Assembly (NCBI GenBank): GCA_023387085.1
Contig: JAEWIL010000141.1
Coordinates: 1 to 15,135, forward strand
Length of the DNA stretch: 15,135 nt
Reading direction: 5' to 3'
Source of the DNA: Pseudomonadota bacterium
GTDB taxonomy: Bacteria; Pseudomonadota; Alphaproteobacteria; Sphingomonadales; Sphingomonadaceae
Under the pieces are notes generated by a model. The model had not been told where the DNA came from and made no database searches. It worked only from the letters and a program-made list of their open reading frames with translations. Within the stretch, counting starts at the first letter, position 1. Every line of letters starts with the position of its first letter. The position numbers were made by a program, and so were the translations under genes. Positions 13,273-15,135 of this stretch are shown here, one piece after another.

Positions 13273-14363
13273 GCCCCGATTCCGCCAGAGTCGAACCGGA
13301 TCGCTTCGGCGGCCAAGCCGGGGCCGAAGGCGATCGCGACCCCTCGCCCCGTCGCGCCTCGCGCCATCATCCCGTCGAGTACGAACAGGATCGTCGCCGA
13401 CGACATGTTGCCGAAGCGCGCGAGCACCGACCGGCTGTCTGCAAGCGCGTCTGCCGGCACGCCCAGCGCATGCTCGACCGCGTCGAGCACCGAACGGCCG
13501 CCGGCGTGGACGGCGAGCAGCGGCGGGAGCGCATCACCGCCGAACAGCGTCTCGCGTATCTGCGGGGCACCCAGCGCCTCGCGCAACCGTCCGGGCACCT
13601 CGCCCGACAGGGTCATTTCGAATCCTCTGTCGCCGATATCCCAGCGGATCAGATCTTCGCTGTCGTCGAGCGCGAGGCTGCGCCCCTCACCCAGCACCAA
13701 TCCGCCGGGCGCGGCCGATACGATGCCCGCCGCCGCGCCGTCGCTGAACTGCAGCATCGCGAGCAAAGGTTCGGGCTGGTCAGCGAGGCTGAGATGCAGC
13801 GTCGACAGTTCGACACTGACGATGAGCACGACCGCGTCGGCGTCCGACCGCACGATATGGCGCGCGGTGCGGAGAGCGGTGACCCCGGCATAGCAGCCCA
13901 TGAAACCGATGAGCACACGCTCGACCGTCGGCAGAAGACGCAGCCGCCGCGCGAGAATCTGGTCGATCCCCGGCGCGACAAAGCCGGTGCAACTCGCGAC
14001 GACGATGTGGGTGATGCGCGCCGGGTCGAAGGCGTCGCCGAGCGCGGTAACGGCCTGCATGGCCAGATCGGGCGCATGGCGCGCATAGGCCGCCATGCGC
14101 GCCGAGGTCGGCGGGAGGCCGGGGCTATCGTAAAAGCCGCCCGGCGCCACCGGCGATCCGCCGTTCGCCGTCGGCGGCAGCACCGACCAGCGATGCGCGA
14201 TCCCCGACCGCGCCGCCATACGCGCGAACAGTGCGCGGATACGCTCGTCGTCGAGGCGCGGCGTTGCCCAGTCGATAAACGCCTGATGGATATCGTGATC
14301 GGGCACCGCCGTGGCGAGGGCGTTGAGCCGCACGGGATGCGGAGGGAGCGGGGGGCTGCTCAT
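13269..14363 (-). CDS. Type III polyketide synthase (chalcone/stilbene synthase superfamily)
   Basis: A 364-residue homodimeric ketosynthase that extends a CoA- or ACP-bound starter with malonyl-CoA and cyclises the product. The Cys-His-Asn triad is intact: C157 in LIGFMGCYAGV, H286 in LAVHAGGRSVLDAVE and N319 in ARFGNMSSATILFVLD. The superfamily C-terminal loop appears as AFGPGL at 345-350. VVASCTGFVAPGID at 121-134 is the usual N-terminal-domain motif. Length is normal. The Gly-rich sequence cannot predict the starter, but bacterial enzymes in operons of this makeup usually take long fatty acyl starters to form alkyl-pyrones or alkyl-resorcinols. ATG at 14363 has no clear ribosome binding site. 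It is the first gene of a three-gene operon. Confidence 0.93.
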   Translation of the reverse strand: MSSPPLPPHPVRLNALATAVPDHDIHQAFIDWATPRLDDERIRALFARMAARSGIAHRWSVLPPTANGGSPVAPGGFYDSPGLPPTSARMAAYARHAPDLAMQAVTALGDAFDPARITHIVVASCTGFVAPGIDQILARRLRLLPTVERVLIGFMGCYAGVTALRTARHIVRSDADAVVLIVSVELSTLHLSLADQPEPLLAMLQFSDGAAAGIVSAAPGGLVLGEGRSLALDDSEDLIRWDIGDRGFEMTLSGEVPGRLREALGAPQIRETLFGGDALPPLLAVHAGGRSVLDAVEHALGVPADALADSRSVLARFGNMSSATILFVLDGMMARGATGRGVAIAFGPGLAAEAIRFDSGGIGA

Positions 14364-14446
14364 GGCGCTGGTTAGACCTAAAACAAGGGCACCGCCAGCC
14401 GCTAAGCGCGCCCGCGCCTTTACCGCGGATTAACCATGACAATGCT
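14364..14446. promoter_or_regulatory. Divergent intergenic region (PKS operon / DUF4402-like gene)
   Basis: This 83-bp gap separates two divergent genes and should carry the PKS operon promoter. On the minus strand a TTGTCA (read leftward from about 14440) is a possible -35, but the matching -10 is poor. AAAACAAGG near 14381-14389 is the only AT-rich tract close to the PKS start. I see no palindrome that stands out as an operator. Confidence 0.3.
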
Positions 14447-14974
14447 ATGGGAATATCCGTGAAGCTGCGCTTTTTGCCTGTATTTTTCCTGTGTCTCGCG
14501 GCGCCGTCCGCCGCTTCGGCACAGTGCGTGCTGTGCGGGCAGCAGAAGAGCGGTTCGATCCCGACGAGTCCCAACGCCGACACGCCGCTCCGCATCGACA
14601 TCGAAACCCAGCTCGACATGGGCCGCGTCGCGGCGGGAACCGGCGGGGGAGAGGTCACGCTCGACCCGGTGACCGGCGCGCGCCGGCTAAGCGGCGATGT
14701 CCGCGATCTCGGCGGCTTCGCGGTGACAGGCACCGTGACGGTGCGCGGCGAACCCGGCGCCGGGGTGCGCGTCTTTCTGCCTGCCTCGGTCGATCTCGAA
14801 AGCGGCACCGGCGGCACCGCGCGCGTCGTCGATCTGGCGACCGACCTCGGCGCCGCGCCGCGCCTCGGCGCCGACGGCCGACTGCAGTTCCGCTTCGGCG
14901 GCCGGCTGCAGGTCAGCGGTGCGACAGGCGGCGACTATCGCGGGCGGATTCCGGTGACAGTAGAATATCAGTAA
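14447..14974 (+). CDS. Secreted DUF4402-like protein
   Basis: A 175-residue exported protein. A Sec signal peptide is clear: VKLR, hydrophobic FLPVFFLCLAAP, and cleavage after AASA at about residue 25. The mature part begins with a CVLC pair (27-30) and is followed by a beta-rich, Gly/Thr-rich domain ending VTVEYQ. The layout (short N-terminal segment, GxVTLDPVTGAR, GxFAVTGTVTV, a strand-rich middle, and a final I-PVTVEYQ strand) matches DUF4402 proteins, which are common and often multicopy in sphingomonads and may be surface or pilus-like. The ATG at 14447 or a GTG four codons later could be the start. Function unknown; divergent from the PKS operon. Confidence 0.75.
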   Translation: MGISVKLRFLPVFFLCLAAPSAASAQCVLCGQQKSGSIPTSPNADTPLRIDIETQLDMGRVAAGTGGGEVTLDPVTGARRLSGDVRDLGGFAVTGTVTVRGEPGAGVRVFLPASVDLESGTGGTARVVDLATDLGAAPRLGADGRLQFRFGGRLQVSGATGGDYRGRIPVTVEYQ

Positions 14975-15012
14975 GGCATGCGTCGGCTTTGGTGTGGTGA
15001 GCTGCCATAAAC

Positions 15013-15111
15013 TCCTCTCCCCTTGAGGGAGAGGATAGCGCAGCTTGCTCCGTCAGGAGCTAGCGAAGCTTGGAGAGGGGGTGCGCCGCCCGTGGGGCTA
15101 GAACCCCTCTC
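15013..15111. repeat. Stacked inverted repeats downstream of the DUF4402-like gene
   Basis: Three inverted repeats lie in tandem. TCCTCTCCC/GGGAGAGGA (15013-15021 and 15027-15035, 9-bp perfect arms, 5-nt loop CTTGA) is the strongest. GCTCC-GTCA-GGAGC (15047-15060) sits inside wider AGCTT/AAGCT arms. GAGAGGGG/CCCCTCTC (15073-15080 and 15104-15111) forms a third. The CT-rich, GA-rich palindromes are typical of sphingomonad intergenic repeat elements. The element may continue past the right edge. The first hairpin could act as a terminator for the DUF4402-like gene, although no T-run follows. Confidence 0.7.
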
Positions 15112-15135
15112 AACTACGGCTAGGCAGCAAGCTGC

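Noticed and set aside
13248..14375. A 375-codon plus-strand frame opposite the type III PKS gene
   Set aside because: Arg/His-rich shadow translation; the minus-strand frame carries the full catalytic triad.
15013..15111. CRISPR array
   Set aside because: The repeats are inverted rather than direct, with no regular spacer spacing and no cas genes nearby.

Overview
The window is a GC-rich stretch of bacterial chromosome. Its gene content points to an alphaproteobacterium of the order Sphingomonadales, most likely Sphingopyxis or a close relative. This is inferred from the COQ9-family protein, a RibB carrying an N-terminal HTH and a degenerate GTP cyclohydrolase II-like tail, a DUF4402-type secreted protein, the SCO1/YcgN/YgjP trio, and the intergenic palindromic repeats. 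No species can be named without a search. I see no tRNA, rRNA, CRISPR array, insertion sequence or prophage gene. No gene-free stretch exceeds 300 bases.

Layout, left to right. (1) 1-716, minus: feoA-feoB ferrous iron uptake; feoB runs off the left edge, and a Fur-box-like site abuts feoA. (2) 771-2353, minus: an EamA/DMT exporter followed at 5 bp by a COQ9-family ubiquinone biosynthesis gene. (3) 2467-3552, plus: an old yellow enzyme family flavoprotein, divergent from the EamA gene, followed by a hairpin-rich convergent gap. (4) 3677-6680, minus: a secreted ankyrin-repeat protein, an HTH-RibB-GCHII-like fusion, ribH and a small membrane protein; the last three overlap end to end. (5) 6766-8556, plus: a SCO1/SenC lipoprotein, a YcgN-family cysteine-cluster protein and a YgjP/SprT-like metallopeptidase. 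The three overlap, and the last two use GTG and TTG starts. (6) 8557-8695: a palindromic repeat between convergent genes. (7) 8696-11361, minus: msrB and a bifunctional class A penicillin-binding protein. A single TAA codon separates the PBP from an in-frame 109-codon Pro/Gln-rich tail. (8) 11451-14363, minus: a three-gene operon of type III polyketide synthase, SAM methyltransferase and FAD-dependent oxidoreductase, overlapping by 4 bp or separated by 4 bp. (9) 14447-14974, plus: a secreted DUF4402-like protein, then stacked inverted repeats to the right edge.

How the genes work together. Most are core functions: iron uptake, ubiquinone, riboflavin, copper delivery to cytochrome oxidase, methionine sulfoxide repair and peptidoglycan synthesis. 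The accessory unit is the type III PKS operon. Its composition suggests a methylated and oxidised or reduced alkyl-resorcinol or alkyl-pyrone type lipid, but the product cannot be read from sequence.

The strongest leads for a second look are the PKS operon, the in-frame stop in the PBP gene, the RibB fusion with a DNA-binding-like N-terminus next to a promoter palindrome, and a cluster of GGACAA half-sites between the ankyrin and SCO1 genes.
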